Below, in pieces: positions 1 to 7,712 of a DNA stretch of 64,000 bases. Made by a program: the position numbers and the translations under genes. Below the pieces are notes generated by a model. That model did no database searches and was not told the origin of the DNA. It worked only from the letters and a program-made list of their open reading frames with translations. Each line of letters opens with the position of its first letter. Within the stretch, counting starts at the first letter, position 1. Source of the DNA: JBCAWW01 sp039024315 (lineage in GTDB: Bacteria; Bacteroidota; Bacteroidia; J057); assembly GCA_039024315.1 (NCBI GenBank), contig JBCCQN010000014.1:7988-71987 (forward strand). Reading direction: 5' to 3'.

Positions 1-565
1 GCCAAAGAATAAAGGACGGAGGGCAGAAATCGTTCTTGCTCTGGGCTAAGGCGGATATCTAAAGCCAGTTCCCAATTATATCGGTCTAATGCTACGAGGT
101 GGGCCATGACTCCAAAGGTAAGAAGTGATACGGAAAGGCGAAACTTTAGGATGTAGAATATTGAATGTCCAAGGAGGAAGTGATGGAAAGATAGACGCTC
201 TTTTTGCTGCTCTCTGCTTCGCAGAACGCTTGGACTGCAAGATCCCGGCTCTCGTAGCTCGGCCGGGATGACGTTTTGGGGGTATCATAATAAGAAAATC
301 AAGTCATCCCGGAATCATGAAATGATATCCGGGATCTTAAGAGATAAGCGTTCCGCGCAGCGGTGAAAAAATAAAAAGATACCGGATATGTTTACTGCGT
401 TCGCATTCTCGCATGACAGGAAGATTAAGCTATTTTCATCCTGGAAAAAGGCAGGGCTGAATCTTGGACTAAGCGTTCCGCGCTCCCGATAGCTATCTGG
501 AGGTCCCCACAAAAAAATAGCGCCCCTGTAAAGAGACGCTATCAAAAATATCTTATATCGCTCGG
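1..565. other. Non-coding intergenic region with repeats
   Basis: No convincing gene is seen. Short open frames here have no signal peptide, motif or family resemblance and run through repeats. The stretch holds two hairpins built on ATCCCGG/CCGGGAT (242-269 and 306-335), three copies or partial copies of the AGCGTTCYGC repeat (214-230 reversed, 347-363, 472-483), and a longer module shared with the intergenic region near 6.3 kb. It lies downstream of the TonB receptor, which reads leftward, so it is a 3' region. Confidence 0.7.
304..416. repeat. Composite intergenic repeat, copy 1
   Basis: Three modules follow each other: a hairpin with arms ATCCCGGA/TCCGGGAT (306-335), the string GGGATCTTAAGAGATAAGCG leading into AGCGTTCCGCGCAGCGG (347-363), and AAAGATACCGGATATG followed by a TTACT..CGTTCGCATTC stretch ending GCATGA. 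The same modules recur at 6228-6422 in a different order. The arrangement suggests a non-autonomous mobile or REP-like element rather than a gene. Confidence 0.7.
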
Positions 566-2992
566 CTAGAATCGCAGCATAAGCTGCAAAGTCGCCTTGC
601 GTTGGGGAGCCAAGAGGCCAGGGATGACCATATACTCCTCATTAAATACATTGTCGACCGCGAGTGAAAGTTGACCGCGGCCAAAGTCATAAGCGGCAAT
701 CAAATCCAAGACATCGAACCCATTAGGGTAGCGGCTGCGGAAGTCGTTTAAGTCCGCCACGACTAGGTAGAGAAACTGGTCCACAGACTCGACAAAACTC
801 TTCTGACGATAGTTGGCCGTCAGCGATAAACCTTTGTAGCCTACCGTACCACTAGCGCGAATCAAGGTGCGACTGCGGTATTTGAGGGTTGCTGGCTGGT
901 CAAAAGTGGTCGTATCTGCAATTTGATTTACTACCTGCGTGAAGGTCAAGAAATCAAAGGCATTAGCCCGCGCGTTAAAATCCGAGAAGTCCATTTGCTG
1001 CTCTTCCGGCACCGCATTGAGATCTACCGGATTGGTGAGAGTTACACCTCCCGAGATGTTGAAGAAGAAACCGTTTTTCCACTCAAAGTTATTGAGGGTG
1101 GTGATTTCAAGGCCGGAGATACGAGCATTGGCGACATTGACGGAAGAGAAGCGCCCCTGAAAACCCAATGAGCCATCAGGGCGGGAGACAAATTCTACTT
1201 CGTTGATGCCAAACTCCACCATGTTTTGATAGTCCATCACAAAGGCGGCGATGTCGAGATAACCCAAGAATTTACTTTTGGTGCCTTTGCCTTTATATCC
1301 TTGGCGGAACGCTAATTCGGTGCTATAGCCATATTCGGATTGAATATTGGGATTGGGATCGATCAAGATCGCCCCACCGGCGGTAGCAGCAAAGCGTTCG
1401 GCGACAGTCGGTACTCTAAACGCTTGGCCAAAAGAAGCACGAACATTGGTTCCCTCACGGATCTCATAGTTGAGGCCCGCTCTAAAGATCGGACGAGACT
1501 CGCGCGGCAGAGTATCAATCTTTACGCTTTGGTAGCGAAAGCCTAAGCTAGTGTTGAGCTTGCCAAATTTAGCGTCAAACTGGGTGTAAATCCCTTGAGC
1601 ATTGCCATCATGTCTACCTCCGTAAATACTGTCTCCGTTGGCGATGGAGTAGGAATAAGTACCGCCCACTACCCAACTAACCTTATCAAAAAGAGTGGTC
1701 TGATAAATCAGATCGTTATAGAAGATGTAGTTGGTCGAAGACTGATTGGTATTGTTTTGACTGCTATTGCGCAACATTCGGCCGCGGTACCAAAATAGAT
1801 CTCCGTTTTTGGTGAGATATTTGACCGAAGGATCGATCGCAAAGAGAGTCGTCAATTGCTTGCGGAAACCGCCATTGTCAGTAGTAGGGGTCAAAGCTCC
1901 GCCCACAATGGCCGAATCTTCTCCATTGGCGCCTTGCACCGGATAGGGATAATAACTCTCCCAATAAAGGATCGCCCCTGAAGAATCAACGTTTGCTGTC
2001 GCATTGAGACCAATGGTCAAGCCTGGCACTTTTTCCGGACGAAACTTAGTCATCACGATACCTCTAAACTGCTCTTGATCGGTTCCTTGGCGATAACCAG
2101 AATCCTTGATAAAGTCAGTCTGGAAAGTCAGATCGGTATTTTTGCCGACTTTGCGGCTATGAAAAATGTGAGCAGAAGCATTATACGGACTCGCATTACC
2201 GTCCCAGTCTAAGTCTGGATTGGCGGGTTGCCCAAACAGGCCACCTCTCAGGCGTACACGGGTTTTGGGAATGGCTTCAGGATCAGCAGTAATCACATTG
2301 ATTACCCCGCCGAGGGCGGCAGAACCATAGAGTACAGAACTCGCGCCCTTGAGTACCTCGACTTGGGCGATATTATCAACGGGGATGAGTTTTAGACTGG
2401 CCGTTCCGGCGTCGCCGGTAAGCAAAGGCAGACCGTCCAAAGTAACCATCACACGGCTACCTACGCCATAGGCATAACCACTACTACCTCGGATATTGAT
2501 CTGGCCATCTTGGTTATCGACGCCTGGGATTTGATCGATGATTTTATCAACCTGCGTAGTGGCTTGGAGGTCGATTGACTGTGGTTTGACCACTTGGATG
2601 GAGACGGTTACGTCGGATTGTTTTTGTTCGAAGCCTTTGGTGGCAGTGATGACCACATCATCGGTAGTGAAGCCTGCCGGAATCAAGGCGACATCAATAC
2701 TAGCGGTATTGCCATCGATGAGGCTTAGGGTCCTTTCTTCAGGAGTATAGCCACTATAAGTAAAGCGGACAGTAACGCTAGTTCTTTCTCGAATGGGGAT
2801 GTTGAGTTCGTAGCTACCCTCGTCGCCGCTGAAGGCGCCAATATTGTCGGTAGGTACGCTAATGGTTGCACCGGGCAAGGCTTGGCCTGTTTCTTGGTCG
2901 GTGATTTTACCGCTGAGTTTCAAGCTTTGGGCACTTAGATGAAGTGAACCCAATCCTAAGCAAAAACTCAGGAGGATGGAAAGGTATTTCAT
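566..2992 (-). CDS. TonB-dependent outer-membrane receptor
   Basis: An 808-residue TonB-dependent receptor that would import a ligand such as a metal chelate or vitamin across the outer membrane using TonB-ExbBD energy. A signal peptide (residues 1-21, ending LSAQ) is followed by a carboxypeptidase-D-like regulatory domain (about 24-115, with the typical ITDQETGQALPGA opening), a possible TonB box near DDVVITATKG, a plug domain (about 125-240, with LDGLPLL and VEVLKGASSVLYGSAALGGVI), and a long beta-barrel ending in phenylalanine, as outer-membrane barrels do. The plug sequence is of the vitamin B12/siderophore type, but the ligand cannot be read from sequence. It stands alone, with a T9SS cargo gene upstream on the same strand about 90 bp away, separated by a hairpin. 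Confidence 0.95.
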   Translation of the reverse strand: MKYLSILLSFCLGLGSLHLSAQSLKLSGKITDQETGQALPGATISVPTDNIGAFSGDEGSYELNIPIRERTSVTVRFTYSGYTPEERTLSLIDGNTASIDVALIPAGFTTDDVVITATKGFEQKQSDVTVSIQVVKPQSIDLQATTQVDKIIDQIPGVDNQDGQINIRGSSGYAYGVGSRVMVTLDGLPLLTGDAGTASLKLIPVDNIAQVEVLKGASSVLYGSAALGGVINVITADPEAIPKTRVRLRGGLFGQPANPDLDWDGNASPYNASAHIFHSRKVGKNTDLTFQTDFIKDSGYRQGTDQEQFRGIVMTKFRPEKVPGLTIGLNATANVDSSGAILYWESYYPYPVQGANGEDSAIVGGALTPTTDNGGFRKQLTTLFAIDPSVKYLTKNGDLFWYRGRMLRNSSQNNTNQSSTNYIFYNDLIYQTTLFDKVSWVVGGTYSYSIANGDSIYGGRHDGNAQGIYTQFDAKFGKLNTSLGFRYQSVKIDTLPRESRPIFRAGLNYEIREGTNVRASFGQAFRVPTVAERFAATAGGAILIDPNPNIQSEYGYSTELAFRQGYKGKGTKSKFLGYLDIAAFVMDYQNMVEFGINEVEFVSRPDGSLGFQGRFSSVNVANARISGLEITTLNNFEWKNGFFFNISGGVTLTNPVDLNAVPEEQQMDFSDFNARANAFDFLTFTQVVNQIADTTTFDQPATLKYRSRTLIRASGTVGYKGLSLTANYRQKSFVESVDQFLYLVVADLNDFRSRYPNGFDVLDLIAAYDFGRGQLSLAVDNVFNEEYMVIPGLLAPQRKATLQLMLRF

Positions 2993-3028
2993 ATTGCCGG
3001 GCTAATGGGGGAGAAGGGGAAAAGAATA

Positions 3029-3060
3029 CGTTTGTAGTTCCTAAACAGGAACCACAAACG
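3029..3060 (-). terminator. Hairpin downstream of the 3086-3916 gene
   Basis: Inverted repeat with arms CGTTTGT-a-GTTCCT and AGGAAC-c-ACAAACG around an AAAC loop (13 pairs, one mismatch). On the minus strand the stem is followed by TATTCTTTT, a weak U-rich tract. It lies between the stop of the upstream cargo gene and the start of the TonB receptor and probably ends the former. Confidence 0.55.
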
Positions 3061-3085
3061 CAATATCTAAGTTAACAGCGATACG

Positions 3086-3916
3086 TTATTCAACGATCAA
3101 TTTGCGGGTGAGACGCTTGGCGCCATCATTGAGATTGATCGATACTAGGTAGATACCTGCACTGAGGTCTCTTTCTCCCACTTCTACTTCATAGTCTCCA
3201 GCGGACTGTGGTCCGTACTTCAGACTTTGTACTTGACGCCCAAAGAGATCCGTCATTTGGATTTCAACATTGTCTACTCTTTCTGGCAATGAGTAGCGTA
3301 AATGCGTTTTGCCCTGAGTCGGGTTGGGGAAAAGCTTGAGATTGAAGTCAGCCAAGGCATATTCGTCGATGCTATTGACAAAAGTGCTATCTGGCTCGAT
3401 CTCAAAAGGAGTGCGATACAAAATAGTCGTCAATGCTGGAGGCAAAGGAATACCAAGCGGTAGACAAGTGTCCTGGGCAGCATCGTATGCACCTGGGTTG
3501 ATCGTGACATACACATTGAGTGTATCAGTGGCGATGGTATCAAATGGCATCCCTTCCAAGATCACACAAGCGCGATTGACAAAGCCCGAATCATGATTGA
3601 CGGTAAATACACAATCAGGTGTATTACAAGAGAAACTCATCCCTTGAGGAAGGTTAGGAATAGAATCCAGTACTAGGCTACAAATATCAATTTCGATAGA
3701 ACCAAATGGAGGGCCTGTGTCAACTGCTGAGTCCTGAGGGATAACCAAGGTGATGACCTGATTGTACATTACGCCTACTTTACCGTCTACCAAAGTGTCA
3801 GGATAAAGGCCAGGAACTTCAGAAGTCATAGTATCAGGATCACATTGTGCTTGAACGCTCAAACCAAATCCCAATACGAGAGTTAAAATGATTAATAATT
3901 GTTTTACCTGCTGCAT
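3086..3916 (-). CDS. Secreted protein with T9SS type A sorting domain
   Basis: A 276-residue exported protein. It has a clear signal peptide (1-24, ending VQAQ), a cysteine-containing body of no recognised family (about 25-190), and a C-terminal T9SS sorting domain (about 195-276) opening with LKLFPNPTQG and ending KRLTRKLIVE. By family knowledge it would cross the outer membrane by the type IX system and be processed by PorU, encoded twice in this window. The body has several DT/DS-rich segments and reads as beta-rich. No enzyme motif is visible, so the function is unknown. Confidence 0.85.
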   Translation of the reverse strand: MQQVKQLLIILTLVLGFGLSVQAQCDPDTMTSEVPGLYPDTLVDGKVGVMYNQVITLVIPQDSAVDTGPPFGSIEIDICSLVLDSIPNLPQGMSFSCNTPDCVFTVNHDSGFVNRACVILEGMPFDTIATDTLNVYVTINPGAYDAAQDTCLPLGIPLPPALTTILYRTPFEIEPDSTFVNSIDEYALADFNLKLFPNPTQGKTHLRYSLPERVDNVEIQMTDLFGRQVQSLKYGPQSAGDYEVEVGERDLSAGIYLVSINLNDGAKRLTRKLIVE

Positions 3917-4044
3917 GTGTTAAGGTGTTTCAGGTGAAGGTTAAATTATAGATTAAGGAACGCTTAAGTTAGTTAGGGAAACACGCTTTAGGCAATTAAT
4001 TTCCCTAGTCTTTACGATAGATCGAAAAAATTATTGTTTCTCCC

Positions 4045-4500
4045 ATGAGTAATGTAGGAAGTAAAGCTCCCGATTTTGCCTTGCAAGATCAAAATGACCA
4101 AACAGTGCGTCTCAGCGACTTTTTGGGTAAAAAACATATAGTCCTCTATTTCTATCCCAAAGACGAAACTCCCGGTTGTACCAAGGAGGCCTGTGGCTTT
4201 AGAGACAGCTACGAAAGCTTTAAGGATGCAGGAGCCGAGGTAATTGGTGTCAGTGCGGACTCGGTCAAGAGCCATAAAGCCTTTGCTGCTAACCACCGAT
4301 TGTCCTTCACTTTGCTGAGCGATCGAGATAAGAGTGTCGCCAAAAAGTATGACGTAAGTGGTAGCCTATTTGGTTTGTTACCAGGGCGAGAAACTTTTGT
4401 AATTGACAAGGAAGGCAAGATTCGCCACCGTTTTTCTTCCCAACTCAATATCGGCAAACATATCGACGACGCCTTGAAGGTTTTACAAGAATTGGCGTGA
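4045..4500 (+). CDS. bcp: Thioredoxin-dependent thiol peroxidase (Bcp/PrxQ)
   Basis: A 151-residue peroxiredoxin of the Bcp/PrxQ subfamily, a cytoplasmic enzyme that reduces hydrogen and organic peroxides and is recycled by thioredoxin. The active-site segment reads ETPGCTKEACGFRD, giving a peroxidatic Cys45 and a resolving Cys50, the classic atypical two-cysteine spacing. Length and start (MSNVGSKAPDF, with the conserved APDF near the N terminus) fit the family. It is read divergently from the 3086-3916 gene. A long palindrome starts immediately after its stop codon. Confidence 0.96.
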   Translation: MSNVGSKAPDFALQDQNDQTVRLSDFLGKKHIVLYFYPKDETPGCTKEACGFRDSYESFKDAGAEVIGVSADSVKSHKAFAANHRLSFTLLSDRDKSVAKKYDVSGSLFGLLPGRETFVIDKEGKIRHRFSSQLNIGKHIDDALKVLQELA

Positions 4501-4547
4501 TTGTATAGCTGTAAATGCGGCATGCATGCCGCACTACAGCTATACAA
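4501..4547. repeat. 47-nt near-perfect palindrome between two genes
   Basis: Directly after the bcp stop codon lies an inverted repeat of 22 pairs: 13-base outer arms TTGTATAGCTGTA/TACAGCTATACAA and 9-base inner arms TGCGGCATG/CATGCCGCA, interrupted only by an AA/C internal loop and with no loop at the centre. On the plus strand it is followed by A residues, not T, so it is not a standard terminator of bcp. It ends 5 bases before the next start codon and could be a cruciform, a processing site or a dispersed palindromic element. Confidence 0.8.
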
Positions 4548-4552
4548 AAAAG

Positions 4553-5584
4553 ATGAAAAAACTGCTTCTAGCGATTGTTATTGCCCTTCCAGCTTTATGC
4601 CAAGCCCAGCTAGAAGCCTCCTTTCACTACGGACGCATCCTCAAGATCAATCCCGTATTTCCAGAGGTGAGCCAAAACTCCTGGGTGGCGACTGTGGGTA
4701 TGCATCTACCTTCGGTGAACGCTCAGCCGATTCATTTTTGGCTGCACGCCCAGCTATATCAGTTTGGCAATCCAGCGGTGCTGGGTTATGGGGTGAGTGT
4801 GATGCCCTCTTTAGAGTTTCGGTTTTTTGCTTCGCAAAACGCTCATCTCTCACTGCGCCAAGGCGCTTCGATTGCTTTTATGAGTAAGCCTTACGATCGC
4901 GATACCAATCCTTCCAACAATATCATCGGTGCTCCGCTTAGTCTTGCGGCCCAAACCAGTCTGGCTTGGCGGCAAGGCATAGGAGAAGATCTAGCGGTCT
5001 CGCTAGGCGGGAGCTTTTCACATTTCTCCAATGGCAATAGCCGAGTTCCCAATCTCGGAGTCAATATTCCCTCCGCCTTTTTGCGCGTCCAGTGGGGGCG
5101 TTCGACGGAGTCGATCCCTACCAAAGCCTTTGGTGGTTTGAAACTAAACTACTGGGGCATACGCCTTGGTTTAGGCACTCATGCTTTCAAGGTACCCGAT
5201 GGCCCTAACTATCTGGCTTGGTCAATTTCGCCTTTTTGGTCTCGTAAGCTCAAACCCAAACTGGCTTTTCAGGCTGGCCTAGAGTGGTTCTATGATGATG
5301 CTAGTGGTGCCTTTGCTCGAGAGCAGGAACTGCCCGATGTCGCTTGGCAAGGCATGGGAATAGCGCCCTATATTGGCATCCAATATCAAATCCAACGCAT
5401 AGGCTTAGTACTTCAAAGCGGCCCCTACCTCAAAACGCCTTTCCCGCATGCTTGGAGAGTCTATACTCGTTTAGGCATGGAGTATCATATCCGAAGCCGG
5501 CTTTTTATTGGTGGTTATATCCATGCCCACGGAGGGGAGGCGGATTATCTGGACTTTACAGTTGGATGGAAGTTGACTCAATGA
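4553..5584 (+). CDS. Acyloxyacyl hydrolase / PagL-like outer-membrane protein
   Basis: A 343-residue exported protein resembling the PagL lipid A 3-O-deacylase family, which trims acyl chains from lipid A in the outer membrane. The start is placed at ATG 4553 (MKKLLLAIVIALPALCQAQ, a good signal peptide); an earlier in-frame ATG lies inside the palindrome and would spoil the signal. The rest alternates short beta-strands ending in aromatic residues, as in a barrel. The key motif is SHFSNG, with His157 and Ser159 matching the PagL His-x-Ser catalytic pair. The acidic third member of the triad is not obvious downstream (NSRVPNLGVNIPS follows). Assignment to the family is fairly secure, activity is not. 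Confidence 0.75.
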   Translation: MKKLLLAIVIALPALCQAQLEASFHYGRILKINPVFPEVSQNSWVATVGMHLPSVNAQPIHFWLHAQLYQFGNPAVLGYGVSVMPSLEFRFFASQNAHLSLRQGASIAFMSKPYDRDTNPSNNIIGAPLSLAAQTSLAWRQGIGEDLAVSLGGSFSHFSNGNSRVPNLGVNIPSAFLRVQWGRSTESIPTKAFGGLKLNYWGIRLGLGTHAFKVPDGPNYLAWSISPFWSRKLKPKLAFQAGLEWFYDDASGAFAREQELPDVAWQGMGIAPYIGIQYQIQRIGLVLQSGPYLKTPFPHAWRVYTRLGMEYHIRSRLFIGGYIHAHGGEADYLDFTVGWKLTQ

Positions 5585-5623
5585 TTTGCGATCGAATAGG
5601 CCTTCTGCTATTTTGTCTAGACC

Positions 5624-6235
5624 ATGAAACATCTACTAATTATTCTCACGCTCTTGGGTGCTGCTATCCCCTTATCAGCCCAAGAAAAAAGCATCCCCCA
5701 GCAGCAAATAGGTCTTTGGGGCGGTATTGGGGTAGGGCAATACATCAATCTCTTAGAGCCTAGGTATTCTTTTTTAGGCTACCGTAGGGTGCTTTGGAGC
5801 ATAAATGCTAATTATGACCTGCAAATCAAGCAATCCAATTGGTGGCTGCGCTATGATGCTACTTTTTCTAAACGACCGGCGCCAGCGATCTCGGCTAAGT
5901 TTCACTATTTATCCAGTGCATTAAATGTGCTCTATCGATCCAAAAGGAATTTTATGATCGGCATGGGCCTGCAAATATCAGGTGTGAGAGCCCCCTATCG
6001 AGATAATTCTAGCATTCCAAATAATCGCTTTACACTTGACTTACCGCTCACCCTGGAAAAGCAGTTCCGACTAACTGAACACCTGAGTGTACATACTACT
6101 CTCAAACTAGATATTGCTTTGACGTCGATTCTCCCTCGATATTGTTCCGATTTAAGAGGGCGCTCTTTTTGTTTTCATTATTTCAGCGAGAGTGCGTTTG
6201 CTGGCGTTGGGCTTAAGTATGATTTAGGGAGATAA
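5624..6235 (+). CDS. Outer-membrane beta-barrel protein, unknown function
   Basis: A 203-residue exported protein with signal peptide MKHLLIILTLLGAAIPLSAQ. The mature part alternates short hydrophobic/aromatic strands (LWGGIGVG, ALNVLYRS, FAGVGLKYDLG) and is probably a small outer-membrane barrel of 8 to 10 strands. It lies 39 bp after the PagL-like gene on the same strand and may be co-transcribed. No family was recognised with confidence. The stop codon TAA is formed by the first bases of a dispersed AGCGTTC repeat, so the present C terminus may have been set by repeat insertion. Confidence 0.65.
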   Translation: MKHLLIILTLLGAAIPLSAQEKSIPQQQIGLWGGIGVGQYINLLEPRYSFLGYRRVLWSINANYDLQIKQSNWWLRYDATFSKRPAPAISAKFHYLSSALNVLYRSKRNFMIGMGLQISGVRAPYRDNSSIPNNRFTLDLPLTLEKQFRLTEHLSVHTTLKLDIALTSILPRYCSDLRGRSFCFHYFSESAFAGVGLKYDLGR

Positions 6236-6422
6236 GCGTTCTGCGAAGCGGTGGATAATCCAAAGATACCGGATATGCTTACTACGTTCGCATTCCGGCA
6301 TGAGGGAGACCTTTATTGCCAATAGCTAGAAATCTTCCTGCCGTCATCCCAGCCGAATGAATGAGCCATCAGCGAATTTATCGAGCAGGGATCTTGAGAG
6401 ATGAACGTTCTGCGAAGCAGAA
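6228..6422. repeat. Composite intergenic repeat, copy 2
   Basis: Holds the modules seen at 304-416 in rearranged order: GAGATAAGCGTTCTGCGAAG (from about 6230), AAAGATACCGGATATG plus TTACT..CGTTCGCATTC (6262-6302), then GTCATCCC...GGGATCTTGAGAGATG leading into a second ACGTTCTGCGAAGCAG (to about 6420). It fills the whole space between two convergent genes and overlaps the stop codon of the left one. Confidence 0.7.
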
Positions 6423-6430
6423 AAATACCC

Positions 6431-6910
6431 CTACTTCTGCCTTGCCGCGATCTCCTTTTGCTTTCTGGCAGAAGGCTGCCCAGTCTCCACAAAAATCCTT
6501 AAATCATCCAATAGACCTGGATATAGCTTCTTGAAAGCAATCTTCATCGGTATCTGCATAAGCGTGCCAATGACTGGCATTACTTCGATTCTCGGCCCCA
6601 GGATGATTTCGGTTTGGGTGCTGGAAATTTGCCTGAGTTTCCAGGTGCTGACGACAGAGCGCACAAAAAAGGGCAGTCCTTTGACCGAAAACTCAAGGAT
6701 GTGATTTTCATCATCGATTTTGGTGATAGTATCCATTAGCCTGCCGGTTTCGGTATCACATACCCGGTCAAAATCTTCGGATTCGGTGCCTTTGCGGCAG
6801 TTAGGGGTGCCCGTAGCCCATTCGTGCGCGTTGTGAAACTCATCGATGATATAGGTCCATACCTCTGCAATGGGCTTGTTGATCTGGGTGTTAAATTTTA
6901 AGTCTATCAT
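6431..6910 (-). CDS. SRPBCC (START-like) family protein
   Basis: A 159-residue protein of the SRPBCC / polyketide-cyclase-like fold, which binds hydrophobic ligands in a deep cavity. The start is taken at 6910 (MIDLKFNTQINKPIAEVWTY, the usual family opening); a longer frame to 6985 would run through an operator and overlap the tetR gene. The C terminus (PSARKQKEIAARQK) is basic. It lies 53 bp behind the TetR gene, with an operator-like palindrome at 6925-6948 just upstream, so it is the likely regulatory target. The ligand is unknown. Confidence 0.8.
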   Translation of the reverse strand: MIDLKFNTQINKPIAEVWTYIIDEFHNAHEWATGTPNCRKGTESEDFDRVCDTETGRLMDTITKIDDENHILEFSVKGLPFFVRSVVSTWKLRQISSTQTEIILGPRIEVMPVIGTLMQIPMKIAFKKLYPGLLDDLRIFVETGQPSARKQKEIAARQK

Positions 6911-6924
6911 TTTATTATAGATTT

Positions 6925-6948
6925 TTTGGAGTGAATGTTCATTCCAAA
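6925..6948 (-). promoter_or_regulatory. Putative TetR operator upstream of the SRPBCC gene
   Basis: Palindrome with 11-base arms TTTGGAGTGAA and TTCATTCCAAA (one mismatch). Its core TGAATGTTCATTCC matches 11 of 14 bases of the core GGAATGATTATTCC in the tetR promoter, suggesting that the same repressor binds both sites. Confidence 0.65.
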
Positions 6949-6963
6949 TTGGTTGAAAATTTT

Positions 6964-7515
6964 TTATGCTTTGATCGCATCCCAAACCATTTGAATTTGG
7001 GTGCTCATAGATGCGTTGTTGTTTTTGGCTTTGCTGATGTACCAGCGTAAGTAGGCAGAAACTGCTCCGCCGATGAACATGATCAGCTCTTCGATTGCGA
7101 TGGCCTTGATGATCCTTTGCTCCTGCCCTTTTTTGAGCAGCAGGACGACCATTTCTACCGCATTGCCGCCTCTGGCTTTGTTTTCTTCAGTGATAATAGG
7201 AGAAGCCTGAAGTTGCTCCATAAACTGAAAATACAAGGGATTTGCGACGAAAAACGAAATAAGGACCCTCAGATAATTCTCAAACTGCGTTTTGATTGGG
7301 CCATCGGTTTTCACGGCCTGAAATAGAGATTCTTCTTTTTCTCGGATCCCTCTATAGATTTCGTTGATCAATAATTCCTTATTGGGAAAGTAATTATAGA
7401 TGGTTCCCATACCCGTGCCGGCAGCTTTTGCGATTTCTGACATAGGGGTGTTGTGGACTCCTTTTTTTACCAAGAGCTCTAGCGCGGCATTGATGATGGC
7501 ATCTTTTTTACTCAC
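6964..7515 (-). CDS. TetR/AcrR family transcriptional regulator
   Basis: A 183-residue TetR-family repressor. Residues about 18-45 form the helix-turn-helix, with MSEIAKAAGTGMGTIYNYFPNKELL, a textbook TetR signature. The C-terminal two-thirds is the helical ligand-binding and dimerisation domain. A palindrome just upstream of its start (7531-7552) and a related one before the SRPBCC gene indicate autorepression and control of that gene. The operator core resembles the TGAATG-n2-CATTCA class bound by fatty-acid-responsive TetR proteins, so an acyl-type effector is a reasonable but unproven guess. Confidence 0.92.
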   Translation of the reverse strand: MSKKDAIINAALELLVKKGVHNTPMSEIAKAAGTGMGTIYNYFPNKELLINEIYRGIREKEESLFQAVKTDGPIKTQFENYLRVLISFFVANPLYFQFMEQLQASPIITEENKARGGNAVEMVVLLLKKGQEQRIIKAIAIEELIMFIGGAVSAYLRWYISKAKNNNASMSTQIQMVWDAIKA

Positions 7516-7530
7516 ACTACAAAGATGAAG

Positions 7531-7552
7531 GTTTGGAATGATTATTCCAAAC
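7531..7552 (-). promoter_or_regulatory. Putative TetR operator in its own promoter
   Basis: Perfect inverted repeat with 9-base arms GTTTGGAAT / ATTCCAAAC and a 4-base centre. On the minus strand it is followed by CATCTTTG (plus 7518-7525), one mismatch from the TAnnTTTG -7 box, so the operator would sit over the promoter core of tetR and allow autorepression. Confidence 0.7.
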
Positions 7553-7595
7553 TATTTGCCAATATTTCTCTTAATCGCTTGCTGAGAGGAGTAGA

Positions 7596-7612
7596 GGCGT
7601 TCCGCGAAGCGG
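7596..7612. repeat. AGCGTTC-family dispersed repeat
   Basis: GGCGTTCCGCGAAGCGG, a near-complete half of the dispersed palindrome, followed by TGAAT as at 347-363 and 6235-6251. A reversed degenerate copy (CTGCTGCGCAAAACGCTT) lies at 7673-7690. Both are in the gap between the tetR promoter and the convergent end of the IMPase-like gene. Confidence 0.7.
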
Positions 7613-7712
7613 TGAATTATAACGACACTTGTATCCTAAAGCCTAATCACAAATGTATTGGGTTAATGATATCTGCTGCGCAAAACGCTTCTCAGGAGTA
7701 GCCCAAATCCTA

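Noticed and set aside
76..545. Two open frames of 70 and 76 residues on the minus strand at the left edge
   Set aside because: They run through dispersed repeats and hairpins, have no motif or signal, and share their sequence with a non-coding region at 6.3 kb.
4012..4296. 94-residue minus-strand frame over bcp
   Set aside because: Lies antisense to a clear peroxiredoxin gene; its sequence follows from the codon pattern of that gene.
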